DNA from: Blumeriella jaapii
Taxonomy: Eukaryota > Ascomycota > Leotiomycetes > Helotiales > Drepanopezizaceae
Direction: 5' to 3'
NCBI GenBank assembly: GCA_009599575.1
Contig: VWND01000022.1
Coordinates: 453,001 to 517,000, forward strand
DNA: 64,000 bases
Position 1 is the stretch's first letter. The number at the start of each line of letters is the position of its first letter. The translations under genes and the position numbers were made by a program. The notes beneath the pieces are model-generated. The model searched no databases. It saw only the letters and a program-made list of their open reading frames with translations, and was not told the DNA's origin. Of this stretch, positions 12,501 through 22,869 are shown one piece after another.

Positions 12501-13147
12501 CCGGTTTCGCACTCGCCTACACCCACGCAGAAACCGGCAACGTGATCCTTCAGTCTTACCTGCCGCAACACGAGGGAGACACCATCTGCTTCCGCGATCC
12601 GTCCACGCCCGGGAGCAAGACCTGCTGTCACTGGCGCGAGACGGTGGAGCACCGGTACGAGATCGAGAATCCTGGGGCGTGGGACGCTCTGCAGGCAGGT
12701 TATCTGATCGGGGTTCGGAAGCGCAAGCCACCAGAGGCCAAACCTCGACTGACGAGCCCTTCCGGTCTCCGCTGCCGAGGCGGCCCTAGCCGGAGCCTCG
12801 CATCCGTAGAGCGTCTCTCGCCGGCCGACGACGACGACGCCTGGGAGGTCTGGTCGATCTCTGGGCGTGGCGAGCGAACCGTCGCGCCGCTGTGTGGATA
12901 CGCCGACCGCCACAGCCTCCTCGTCAGCGGCCTCGGCCCTACCCACAAGATCGGCAAGCGCACCTTCGCAGTGGCATTGGGCAACGCGATCAAGGTCATC
13001 TCGGTGGGCGTGGACCACTTCGAGAGCGGCCACAGCTCGGACGATGACGCGAGCTTCGTGGGCATGGCGGCCACGACGCGGCGGAGGAAGCAGCCTCGCG
13101 CGGGACGCGTCGAGCGGGAATCTAGCGGCGAGGTCCCGACTAGCTGA
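9501..13147 (+). CDS. scp1: SREBP cleavage-activating protein (SCAP), one frameshift
   Basis: SCAP escorts the sterol-responsive transcription factor SREBP from ER to Golgi when sterol or oxygen is low. Exon 1 is 9501-9532 (MIWYLLYPFRG); intron 9533-9767 starts GTACGT, has a CACTAAC branch site at 9747-9753 and ends GACAG; exon 2 runs to the stop at 13145-13147. About 1136 residues are expected. Visible parts are a first membrane segment near residues 44-62, a lumenal domain, the sterol-sensing multi-membrane region about 285-450, another membrane segment about 616-638, and a C-terminal WD40 region starting with LDRLVRVWDVRNG. A run of five Gs at 11759-11763 puts the WD40 part out of frame; four Gs would restore SRGGILASVGLDRLV. 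Both sides are otherwise fully open, so this is either a recent lesion or a sequence error. Confidence 0.9.
9533..9767 (+). repeat. SCAP intron 1 containing a pyrimidine-rich tandem repeat
   Basis: This 235-base intron is long for the window. Bases about 9540-9605 are imperfect copies of CCTATGTTC and CCTACTTTC units, followed by C-rich DNA to about 9685. The CTAAC branch site at 9749-9753 lies 14 bases from the acceptor AG. The intron length is therefore likely to vary between strains. Confidence 0.7.
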
Positions 13148-16100
13148 TTCTGTTGATCACTGAGAGGCGAGGTGCGGGTGTGATTTGCATTTGCATTTGC
13201 ATTTGATAGAGAGCGTGCATGTGAGATACCCCGGATTTGTTTTTCTTCTTCCTTGTTTGCGCCCTTTGAGGGAGTGGATAGATAGATGGTTGAGCGGCAG
13301 GGATGGTGCGGTTCCGTTTTCTCTAGGGCTACGGTCTTGCTTGGTATGGCGTTTGGAGGCGAAGCGGGGGGCATTGTTATTGTGGGTGATGATGGATGGT
13401 TGGATGGATGGGATGGATAGGATTGCTGGAGTCTTGGAACAGGTGTTCTTGCTTGGGGATGGTCAACGGAGGGGGGCTTTAGTGAACGGGAAAGGGAAGG
13501 AAGGGGAGAGACGCGAACAAGCGGAGGGAGAGATAGAAGGGGGTGGGCCATGGGAGTCGGAGATATTATGGAGAGATTTAAGAAGGAAGGGATTTTTTTC
13601 AGATCAGATGGATATCAAACCGCCAACCAACCAAGCAAGCAATCATGCAATCTATCTATCAGTCAATCTACACGGCAACATTTCTTCAAGTCCTCCCTCC
13701 GTCTTTTCGTTTGTTCCCATCGCAGGAATCTAGCCCGTGTCGTCGTGTCTTTTTCCTTTTCCCTCTCCCTAACAGTGGGAAGGCTGCCCACTATTACAGT
13801 AAGTATGGTTTTTTCTTCCTTTTTCTTTAGGAATTGGGTTTGATGATAGCGGCATTAGCTTTATAGGTAGGTAGGTAGGTAGGTAGGTAGGTACTCTTCT
13901 TGTTGTTATACTCGGATAGCGGATACTTGTTACACAGTTCTTTTTTTGTGCAGCATAGTACCTGACAGTAAGTCTGACTAGCACGTGACACTCCTCTGGG
14001 TATGCCCATCGAAGGAAGGAAATACGGGGTGAGTGAGTAGGTAGGTAGGTAGGTAGGTAGGTAGGTAATTAACTAACTAATTAATGAACGAACTAGCTAG
14101 CTGCATAACGAACTGTATATATGTATATATGTAGGTATGTAGGTGTGTAGGTGTGTGTGTATGTAGGTGTGTGTACATAGTACAGTACCTCTGCGGCTGG
14201 AGAACATGGGATGGGATGGGGGAAAGTGTCGGATTCTGGATCCCGTTTTTCGAACTGCTTGTTGTGCTGTGCTGTGCTGTGCTGTGCTGGATAACGTAAC
14301 GTTGCTTGGCATCAGGCTGTACTGTACTATAGGTATGTAGGGCACTGTGCTGTTTGGATTATTTGTCAGTACCTATGTACCGCAGAATGCGTAAAAGAAG
14401 CGTCGGGATTGGTAATTGAGATATATGTGTGTGTGTGCTCAAAGGTAGCGTTTTGTTGCCGTGCGGCAAGCAGCGTTGCTAAATAGCTAGATAGCGAGCT
14501 GTCAGCTAGACGGCCGGTGTTATTGTGGGTTTTATGTACTATGGTGCTTCGGGCAACTGTTACACTCTGTATTTTTCTTCTTTTCTTTTCTTTTCTTTTC
14601 TTTTTCTATTGTGATTGTTTATAATACTGTATGTACGGTAGTTCGTTATATAATGCATGCTTTCGCGCTGGATCCGAACGTGCCGTCGGCTAAGATTGCT
14701 TGCCGGGCTTTTGGTCACCGGCTGGACTATACTGGACTGGACTGGACTCGGTGCGTTTTCAAGGCTTGTTCTGATGGGAAGCTTTGGCTGTCGTTTCACG
14801 GCTAGTTGCTTCTGAGCATTCGGCGGAAAGCCCTTCCTCCCCACCGTCCCCCACCACAGCCGATCACGGTCGTAGAAGTTAACGTCGTTTGCGTATCTAG
14901 ATTGGCACACCGAAATGTTATGTTGCGATTCCTTCGCGATTCCAAGATTTTGCATTGAGAATTGGATGTTAGATGACGGGTCGTGATGAGATCGGTTCAA
15001 GTGTGTATACTAGCTGGTTACGAACCAATTCTCACACCCGTCCAAGTCCAAGTGAATGCTATTTGAAAACCTGTTTGCTGTTGTTTTAATGCAACGTCCT
15101 TCTGATGTTCTGATTTCCGTTTCGCTAGGAGCGTACTTAAACGCGTCTGAAGAAAAGGACGCTCGCTACTTACTCGCTTCGTTTGACGTGCGCGCGAGTC
15201 CGTTGCGGCCAGTCGAGCAAACGAGTACCGCGTCCCCGATTTTGCGTCGTTTGTTCTCCTCGACTTACTTTCTGTACACACATACAGTACCTTACGCACG
15301 TAACCCAGATGACGAGCTGCTGACACATGAGCCACCGCCGGTTGGGGCTAGGAGTCGCAGTCAACCAACGGGTGCGGCTGCGTATTGCGAAGGTAGCTCC
15401 GGCTGTTCTTGTCGCCCTTATATTGTAGAATGGCGAACAGACTTCCAATCGGTCTTGAACCTCTTGCTCCGTCGGCCGAGTGGTGAAAAGCGATTCACTC
15501 GACTACTGCTAGGCTGCGTTACCTAGCCGTCATACTGCGGCGCAGTTTCGACCGTTGGCGGAGCTTCACGTCCGAGTGTGGTAGTGCTCTGGCGTCCTGA
15601 TCACAACCGAGGCACTGTTGATACGGACTGCAGGCTCGCACCGATCAAACCGTCATCAGGCCCCAGGATCTTACTGTACACACGCTGCGCGCTCGAAGCA
15701 CTTCCAAGGCCCGTCGCGCCACCGTCCCGGTCCAGCTACGGCCGTGAGGCCCCAACTCCGATTCGCGGCGGCGTGAGAAAGGCACCGAAGGTTCGGGAGG
15801 GCGGGATTGGGCGGCGTGCGCAAGCGAATGCGAAAATGGCACACGGGAATGACGGGGACTTGCGAAAGGGATCGGCAGACTCTCGGTGCGCGGGCGGCCA
15901 TAGAAACGTTGTCGGATTGTTTTGTTTGAATCTCAGCCGCCATGACCTTCGCTACTGTACGGTTCTCGGACTCGCTTATGGACTTGGCGCCAGGGGCTCG
16001 CTAACAAGTGCGCTAAGCCTCCGCGCCCCCTTTGTTGATGTTGGCGAACATAAATGAGGCAGCATCGCTGGATGGAGAGAGAGGAACGGACGTGGAAAGC

Positions 16101-16260
16101 AGCAGACGGGACTCGGAGTCATCATCGCCCTCCTCGATACCAGCACCGCTTGGGGCTTCGACACATCTACCATCTTCCAACTGCTGGTCTGCGGACGACG
16201 TGCCTGTGTGTGTTTGTTTACCTTGCCGACCACACGAGCGTCCCCTCCCCCGGCTTCGAG
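13148..16260. repeat. gene-free stretch with many microsatellites
   Basis: No gene supported. Visible arrays are (TTTGCA)n at 13183-13205, (TAGG)n at about 13864-13892 and 14037-14067, (TGTGC)n at about 14263-14289, (TTTTC)n at about 14571-14607 and a short GGACT array at about 14725-14750. GTACAGTAC words occur near 14176-14188 and 14318-14330. A degenerate tRNA-like sequence lies at 15466-15564. Bases 15570-16260 are GC-richer and form the region upstream of the RTA1-like gene. Confidence 0.5.
15466..15564 (+). pseudogene. degenerate class II tRNA-like sequence (Ser/Leu type)
   Basis: A 5' arm GCTCCGT (15466-15472) can pair with GCGGAGC (15558-15564). It is followed by GGCCGAGTGGT, the box A and D-arm of serine and leucine tRNAs. 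A long variable region precedes a TTTCGACC segment at about 15546-15553 that resembles a T-loop. The T-stem pairs at only about three of five positions, the loop has an extra T and no clean anticodon arm can be drawn. I read it as a decayed tRNA gene or tRNA-derived repeat, not a working tRNA. Confidence 0.3.
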
Positions 16261-17410
16261 ATGAAGCAACATTACGTGGCCCAGGACTGCACGGATGTCG
16301 CGCCCGGAAACTGCTCCGTCGAGAACACCATCTACGGATATGTGCCCAGTCTCGGCGCCAACGCGTTCTTCATCGCCATCTTCGGCGTCCTCGCAATTGC
16401 CCAGCTGGGTCTCGGCCTCCCCAAGAAGGCCTACTTCTACAGCATCGCGATAGCCATCGGCTGCATAGGCGAATGTATCGGCTACGGCGGACGCGTCATG
16501 ATGCACGACAATCCGGTACGTCCGTCCTTCCTTTCTCCCCCGATTTCCCCCCCATCGACGCCGGTGTGCTGTGGAGGGAGCTAGCTCTGTCCCCCGCCGT
16601 CGCCACCACATCACCGCTCACTCTCGCGCCCGCAGTACGGCGACACCGCCTTCACCATCCAGATCTCCTGCCTGATCTTCTCCCCGGCCTTCGTCGCCGC
16701 CGGCATCTACCTCACGCTGAAGCACCTCGTGCGCGTCTTCGGCGAGGCGCGCTCGCGCCTCCCGGCCCGCCTGTACACCTGGATCTTCATCACGTGCGAC
16801 GTCGTCTCCCTCCTGCTGCAGGCCATCGGCGGCGGCATGGCCGGCGGCGCCGGCGACGACCAGAAGACCCGCGACGTCGGCACCGACCTGATGATCGCCG
16901 GCATCGTGTGGCAGGTGGCGACGCTGCTCGCCTTCGCCGGGCTCGCGCTCGACTACGCCGTGCGCACCCGGGCGGCCTGGGCGGCCGTGGATCCCGCGGC
17001 CCAGGCGCTGCTCGCGTCGGCCAAGTTCAAGGGCTACGTGGCGGCCATCGTCGTCGCCTTCGTGGCCGTGTTTCTGCGGTGTGTGTACCGCATCGTCGAG
17101 ATGGTCGGCGGCTGGGCCAACCCCATCATGCGCGACGAGCCGAGCTTCATCGTGTTCGAGGGCGTGTGAGTGTCTTCCCTCCCCTTGCCCCCCGTGCCTC
17201 CCGGCGCCGGGCTGGCTCTCGACTTGCAGCTGACTGACGCTTTGCACTGGCAGCATGATTGTCGTTGCCGTCCTGGCCATGACGCTCTTCCATCCCGCGC
17301 TGTGCTTTCCGCAGCAGGCGCGCCTTGCGCAATCGGGCGCGCTGGAAGCTGGGAGCGACAGTGATGTGGCTCGTCAGCTGGAGAAGCACGTTCGGGGGGG
17401 CTCTCTGTAA
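16261..17410 (+). CDS. RTA1-like seven-membrane-segment protein
   Basis: Exons are 16261-16515, 16636-17165 and 17254-17410. Introns of 120 and 88 bases begin GTACGT and GTGAGT and end CGCAG and GGCAG. The protein has about 313 residues. It starts with a polar segment containing cysteines (CTDVAPGNCSV), then YGYVPSLGANAFF, which matches the conserved start of the RTA1/RSB1/RTM1 family. Roughly seven hydrophobic segments follow, and the motif ISCLIFSPAFVAAGIYL is also family-typical. Members act in the plasma or vacuolar membrane in lipid export or resistance to toxic compounds; the substrate here cannot be told. The C-terminus after the last segment is short and charged. The start at 16261 gives the normal family N-terminus; the frame is open further upstream but without similarity. 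All exon phases fit. Confidence 0.85.
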
Positions 17411-18319
17411 GTGGCAGCAGCCAGTGGTTGGCGGAGCGAGCGAGACGTGATACCCAGAAACGCTGCCGAACATGAGGTTCGAAAGTAGCGTTGTTTTGTT
17501 TTCACGGCATGGGACGCCTAGCGGCTCCGGAGAAGAGGACTCGTGCAAAAATAGATGTGTAGAATAACGAAGTCATGAATGCGTATTGATGCACTGTGCT
17601 GTACCTACCGTACCTCGACCCTACCATGACTTGCCTGATTATCCAACCAAGGCCTTGTTTTGTCTCCTTGTATCTCGGAATCCTCGTCTTACATCGGTGA
17701 CCACGTCAAGCCATTTTAGCGAGAAAGCAACTGTTCACAATTTCAGCGACGCGAGACACTCCCTGAGGCCCCCACCGAGCTTTCCCTTCTCACACACGTC
17801 TCTCTGATGATATCTCGCCATCTGTTCCTCTCTGGGATGCTGGCAAACCCCTCTCGGATCCTCTTGTTGACCGGATGGATTTCGTGTTTTCTGTTTTCCC
17901 AACTTCTGCTATCATATCATAGGAGTAACGCTTCCTTCCGTGTGAAGGGTCGGATGTGCAACTGTGCTGGTCCAGACTCCATCATCTGCGCTGTGGTTTT
18001 GCTTGGCCGCTGCTTGGACCTGCGTTCGGATGTTCTCACTGCCTGAGCACAAGCACCCATGCACTATCAGGCTCGAACGTAGAGGTGTGTGGTTGGATCA
18101 ACGCGAAGGTATAGATGGTGAGAAGTACATCATGGACGAGAGCGTCGCGTACTACAGAAAAGCTACAGTGCAAGAATTCCCAGCATCGGCAAGGAGCACT
18201 GGTCGCTTATCTGTAAGACAACAATGAATGAATGGATGGATGAATGGATGAATGGATGAATGGATGAATGGATGGATGGATGGATGAATGAATGGATGAA
18301 TAAATGATAGACACGAAAT
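17411..18319. repeat. intergenic stretch with GGAT/GAAT array
   Basis: No gene supported between the convergent RTA1-like and paraoxonase-like genes. Positions about 18223-18305 are an imperfect tandem array of TGGA and TGAA tetranucleotides that ends only about 15 bases from the stop of the minus-strand gene, so it probably lies in its 3' untranslated region. Confidence 0.6.
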
Positions 18320-19678
18320 CTACTTCCTGCTCGGCTCGCAAATCGTGATGAAAGGCGACATCGCACCGCCCATGAAGAGCCTCCCCGTCACAACATCATG
18401 CACCGCAACAGTCGAGCCCGGCAACACCGCGCCGTCGTCCTCGACCACCTTCTCCACCACGTACCCGCCCTCACGGCCGCGACGCGCCTCTCCCCCAGCG
18501 CCCTCGGCCGCCCGTCGGATTCTCAGCACCGTGCTCGGGACCCGCACGTCGAAGGGCGCCAGGGCAGATTTCGCCCACGTGTGGATCTGCGGGATGGCGG
18601 CGGCGAAGAGGTCGCCGTTCCCGTCGACCGAGAGGTTGTCGAGGGGGAGACCGGTCTCGATGGTGTCGACTTTCTCCCGCAGGTGGCCGGCCGCGAGCGC
18701 GAAGACGCCGATGGAGCCGTCGAGGGTGCTGGGGACGTAGATCAAGCCGTCGCGGCCCCGGACGAGGCCGTTGGGCAGCTTCAGCGTGTGGGCGGACGAG
18801 GCGTCGTGGCAGCGGTCTCGGTGGCAGTAGATCACGGCGCCGCCGCCGACGAAGGGGTCGAGGGATTGGCGCTGCGAGTGAGATGTTTAGCGGGCCCTTG
18901 GGCGTCGTGCTGGGCGCGTGGCCGCACTTACGAATCCGACTTTCCCGCTGTGCGAGTTCGTAAACACAAAGGCGTCCTCGCTTAGCCAGGCCACCCGATT
19001 CGGCGTCGCGATGAGCGGATCGGTGTACGTCCTCACGTGGCGCATCTGCGCACTCCCAACTCTCGTTTCGAAGTGCTCGAGGGTCGAGTTTGCTCCGACT
19101 TGGGCGGCGTCCAAGGGCGCGCCGGTGCGGGGGTCGAGAGGTGGCCGGTGGTTGTTGAGCAGGATGTGGAGGACGTCGGTGTGCGGGTCGGCGCGGATGC
19201 TGAGACCGTGGAGGTTCAGCGTCCCATCCCCGTTGATGCCAGAGAAGTGTGGCATGGACAGCCATTTGAGGCGTGAGGCGAGACGGCCTGGGCCGCGCGT
19301 GTCGAGGACGGCGATGCCGTCTGTCAGACCGCGGCCGGACGCATTGAAATGGTGGATCCTGGTGCCGTGAGCACCAATCTCGAGAAAGGGGGATGGGGAG
19401 ACGAACGCAGGAAGCCACTGCGTACGGCTCTGGGAATCGGAGCATGCCATGTACAAGTAGCCCGTTTCTTCGTGTAGCCACATGTCCTCACATCCCTCCA
19501 GCCCTAGCTCATCCACTTTCTCACATTGAAAGTTGGGGAATTCTCTCAGGGACTGAACGGCGCGGCCATAGCCAAGAGTCCCGAATATGAGTTGCTTGAA
19601 AACGAATTGATAGAGGACTGCAACGAAGACGACGCTTATCACGGCTCCGCGGGAGAGAAGGGTGATCGCGTTGGCCAT
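18320..19678 (-). CDS. paraoxonase/arylesterase-like protein
   Basis: Exon 1 19678-18932, intron 18931-18872 (60 bases, GTAAGT..CGCAG), exon 2 18871-18320; 432 residues. The N-terminus has an uncleaved-looking hydrophobic anchor at about residues 12-37. The rest matches fungal relatives of serum paraoxonase, a calcium-dependent six-bladed beta-propeller hydrolase of lactones and aryl esters. Landmarks are GLEGCEDMWLH, NGDGTLNLHGL, LLNNHRPPLDP, ANSTLEHFET, TPNRVAWLSEDAFVFTN, FPNG-like KLPNGLVRGRDGLIYVPST, PLDNLSVDGNGDLFAAA and LPGSTVAVHDVVTG. The Asn and Asp residues in these motifs are those that bind calcium in the family. Substrate unknown. It shares a 658-base divergent promoter with the flavocytochrome gene. 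Confidence 0.85.
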
Positions 19679-20336
19679 GCTGAGGGAAAACGGAGTGCCC
19701 AATCCCAGGAGCCGAGGAAGAGTAAGTAAACAAACAGCGGGAAGCGAGAGCCGCTGTGTACAACTCTACCTTTCGCAGTTTTGCCGGACAGAGGGTGGCC
19801 TACGACCCCCCTTTTAAGACTTTCCATCTGTGAGAGGTACATTACTGTATGTACATACCCTCCAGCCGCCAAACCCTTTCAGCCTCGGCATTGAAGTTGC
19901 CATGCAGCTGTCTCGCAGGCCGATACGCGCCCAACCAGGGATTATCATCGGCGCCAGCGCCCTGTCAACACATGTGGTTGAGAAACCATTTCGAATGGAG
20001 CATCTTTTGCTTAACCGAGACTGAAGTCTCGGGAGCTCAAGAGATCTATGGAACAACCCCAAGCTTTAACCCCGCCCCCGCCCTGTCTAGGTGCTGGAAG
20101 ATTGCCGGGATCGTCACGATCGCTGCACGACACGCCGCAACCTGCCAACGTTCAAGGCGTCGGTCAGTCACTCTTCCTACGCATTTCGGCACTGCATGTT
20201 ACTGTATATACGAGCTAATACCAAAACCTCTTCTCCTCTTTCCAACTGCCATATCACAATTCCTCACTCAACAGACAACAAGCTATCATCTACGTGTGAT
20301 TGACGGCCCAACAGAGATCGAGCAGCGCACATAGCC
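19679..20336. promoter_or_regulatory. shared divergent promoter region
   Basis: These 658 bases separate the start codons of the paraoxonase-like gene (minus) and the flavocytochrome b2-like gene (plus). The part before 20337 is C/T- and A/C-rich, as in many fungal leaders. I see no defined operator. A shared promoter would allow co-regulation, which is an inference only. Confidence 0.5.
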
Positions 20337-21953
20337 ATGCCAGCACCACGTATCTCCGTCCAAGAGATCTCCAAGCACAACAGTCCAGAGGATCTATGGA
20401 TAGTAGTCGACGACCACGTCTACGACCTGACCGATTTCGCGCCGAAGCATCCTGGTGGTGCTGGCAGTACGTCCTTGGCCCCTCTCACGCACAGGAGATG
20501 TCTAGGTATCTAACAGAGCTTCAGTCATCTACCGCTACGCAGGACGCGATGCCTCGTCAGCCTACCACGAGATCCACGCTCCCTCACTGATCAGCAGCTC
20601 GCTGCCCCCCTCGAAACACATGGGCGCCCTCGACGCCTCCTCTGTAACCACCGAATGGGCCAAGCCGCCCCCGGGCGGGAGCACATCGACCTCCGCCGAC
20701 GGCAAGCCAGCCCTCGACACGCTCATCTCCACGCACGACTTCGTCTCGTCCGCGCGCGCCACGCTCACGCAGAAAACATGGGCCTTCTACTCATCCGCCG
20801 CGACAGACCTGCTCACCAAGGAGAGGAACAACTCGGCCTACGCGGACATCGGGCTGCGGCCCAGGATACTGGTCGACGTGAACGAGGTCGATACTCGCAC
20901 GAGGATGCTGGGCCAGAAGATGAGCGTGCCTATCTTCTGCTCCCCTGCCGCCATGGCCAAGATGGTGCATCCCGAGGGCGAGAAAGGCATCGCGCGCGGC
21001 TGCCGAAAGGTAGGGATCCCACAGTGCGTCTCGATAAACGCCTCGTATCCCATGGCCGAGATCGTCGACGCCGTCGCCCGCCCTGGACCCTACGGCCCTT
21101 TCGGGGAGGAGACGGCGATGCCGATCTTCTTCCAGCTGTACGTCGACAAGCAGCGGCAGAAGAGCGAGGAGCTACTCGGCGACGTGGAGAAGCTCGGCGT
21201 GAAAGCGATCTTCGTCACGGTCGACGCGCCGGTCCCAGGCAAGAGGGAAGCCGACGAGCGTCAAGGCCGACGAGAGTCTGTCGACGCCCATGAGCGGGGC
21301 GACGGCCAAGAACGATGCCAAAGGCGGCGCGCTCGGGCGAGTCATGGGCGCTTACATCGATGCCGCGCTCGCCTGGTCTGATCTCCCCTGGCTGCGGTCC
21401 TGCACTTCCCTGCCCATCGTCCTGAAGGGTGTGCAGACGCATATGGATGTCCAGAAAGCGGCGAGCCTGGGCATCGAGGGCGTGGTGCTGAGCAACCACG
21501 GAGGGAGGAGCCTGGACACGGCGCCGGCGCCGGTGCTGCTCTTGCTGGAGCTGCAGAAGAACTGTCCCGAGGTGTTCGACCAGCTGGAGGTCTTTGTCGA
21601 CGGGGGGATCATGCGGGGGACCGATCTCTTCAAGGCGTTGTGTCTGGGAGCGCGGGCTTGTGGGATTGGGCGGGGGTTTTTGTATGCCTTGAACTATGGG
21701 ACGGACGGCGTCGAGAAATATGCCGAGAGTAAGCTGGGCCCTGCTGTGTTTTCATCGAGCGTGCGAGTCGGCCGCGTGCTAACCAACATGTGCAGTTTTG
21801 AAAGATGAGCTGGAGACGACGATGCGGATGATGGGCGTTACAGACGTGAGCCAGGTGCACCCGGGGATGCTGAACACGGGGGCAGTGGACCATTTGATAC
21901 CCATGGGAGAGGAACACCCCTATGCCAAGTGGCGGCCAAAGGCTAGAATCTAG
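20337..21953 (+). CDS. CYB2: flavocytochrome b2 (L-lactate dehydrogenase), one frameshift
   Basis: The enzyme oxidises L-lactate to pyruvate and passes electrons to cytochrome c, usually in the mitochondrial intermembrane space. Exons are 20337-20466, 20525-21728 and 21796-21953; introns are 58 and 67 bases with CTAAC branch sites. The N-terminus is a cytochrome b5 domain (DHVYDLTDFAPKHPGGAG, then GRDASSAYHEIHAPS) carrying the heme histidines. An FMN domain follows with VTVDAPVPGKREADE, VLKGVQ (Lys), the catalytic VVLSNHGGRSLD and VDGGIMRGTDLFKAL. At about 21259 the frame changes: two bases are missing between the codons of ..ADER and VKADESLSTP. With them the protein would be 497 residues. 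I see no cleavable presequence, so localisation is uncertain; some fungal members lack one. The lesion would remove the catalytic histidine. Confidence 0.9.
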
Positions 21954-22869
21954 GATCCCAATCAGTCCTTGCTTCAAAAACCTACGTTTCTGGTCTCTCG
22001 CTCCACTGCCGCGATCCGCTCATCGGAGGCACGAGCATCCCCGGAGGTCTAAGCGGCTATGCGCACGCTTTGCCCAACCGCGCAGGTTTACGCTTTGCCT
22101 ACAAACAAGCCTGGGGACATATCAATCATCATTCCCATGTTCAGCCACATCCAGACGTCAAGTCTGGGAGCTGATCCCTCATATACGACCAAAGCCAAAA
22201 GACGCCCGCTTCTCTTGTGACGCGCAACAGCATGCGTAGCAGGACAAGCGAGACTCGCTTAATTTTCGGACGCGAATAAATAGAGCCCGCCGCCCAGCCA
22301 CACAGCACCTTCTCATCAGCACTGTTGCAATCATGGCACTCTTGTATAACAAATCACTCGTGCAGCAGACTACGTTCGTGCTTCTGCTAAGAGATCGATG
22401 TCCGGTCGCGAGGCAAGGAGCGGATGAAGTGATTTCGGCTCTGCAAACCTTTTCGCTTTCCCGCTCTTGCCTCTTTCGTGCATGTCGAGGTGGCCGAGTC
22501 TCGAGGATGCTATGCGCAAGCCTGGAGCTGCTCCCGCTGTGTGGAGGGTGCGGTGATTTGCCGTCGAGGGACCTAAAGGATCGGCGCCTGGCTTTCTTGC
22601 ATGGGAAGGCATTTTCCTTGGCTTCGTGGTCCTCAAATCCGTTGTTCAATTGGCTTTTCTAAAAAAAAAAGATTGTCACTGTTGTGACCGAGTTTTGGTT
22701 TTCGAGCGGTTGCTTCAGAACATCGGAGCAGTGATCCTTAGCTGGGGCGGACGTGCTAAATCGCCCCAGCTTCACCAGTGGACTAGTTCGCCGACCCGGT
22801 CGGGACTGCGCCTTGGGGAGGTGCGTGGTCGGATGAGAGAAATCCGTTGGGACAGCTGGCTATCTTGTG
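21954..22869. other. gene-free intergenic stretch
   Basis: Mixed composition with several 100-codon open frames on both strands, none with a recognisable motif. A plus frame at 22333-22662 (109 codons) lacks similarity to anything I know and sits next to the HET-gene wreck, of which it may be an eroded end. Confidence 0.4.

Noticed and set aside
22333..22662. Plus-strand 109-codon frame
   Set aside because: No similarity, beside the HET wreck; no splicing or promoter evidence.
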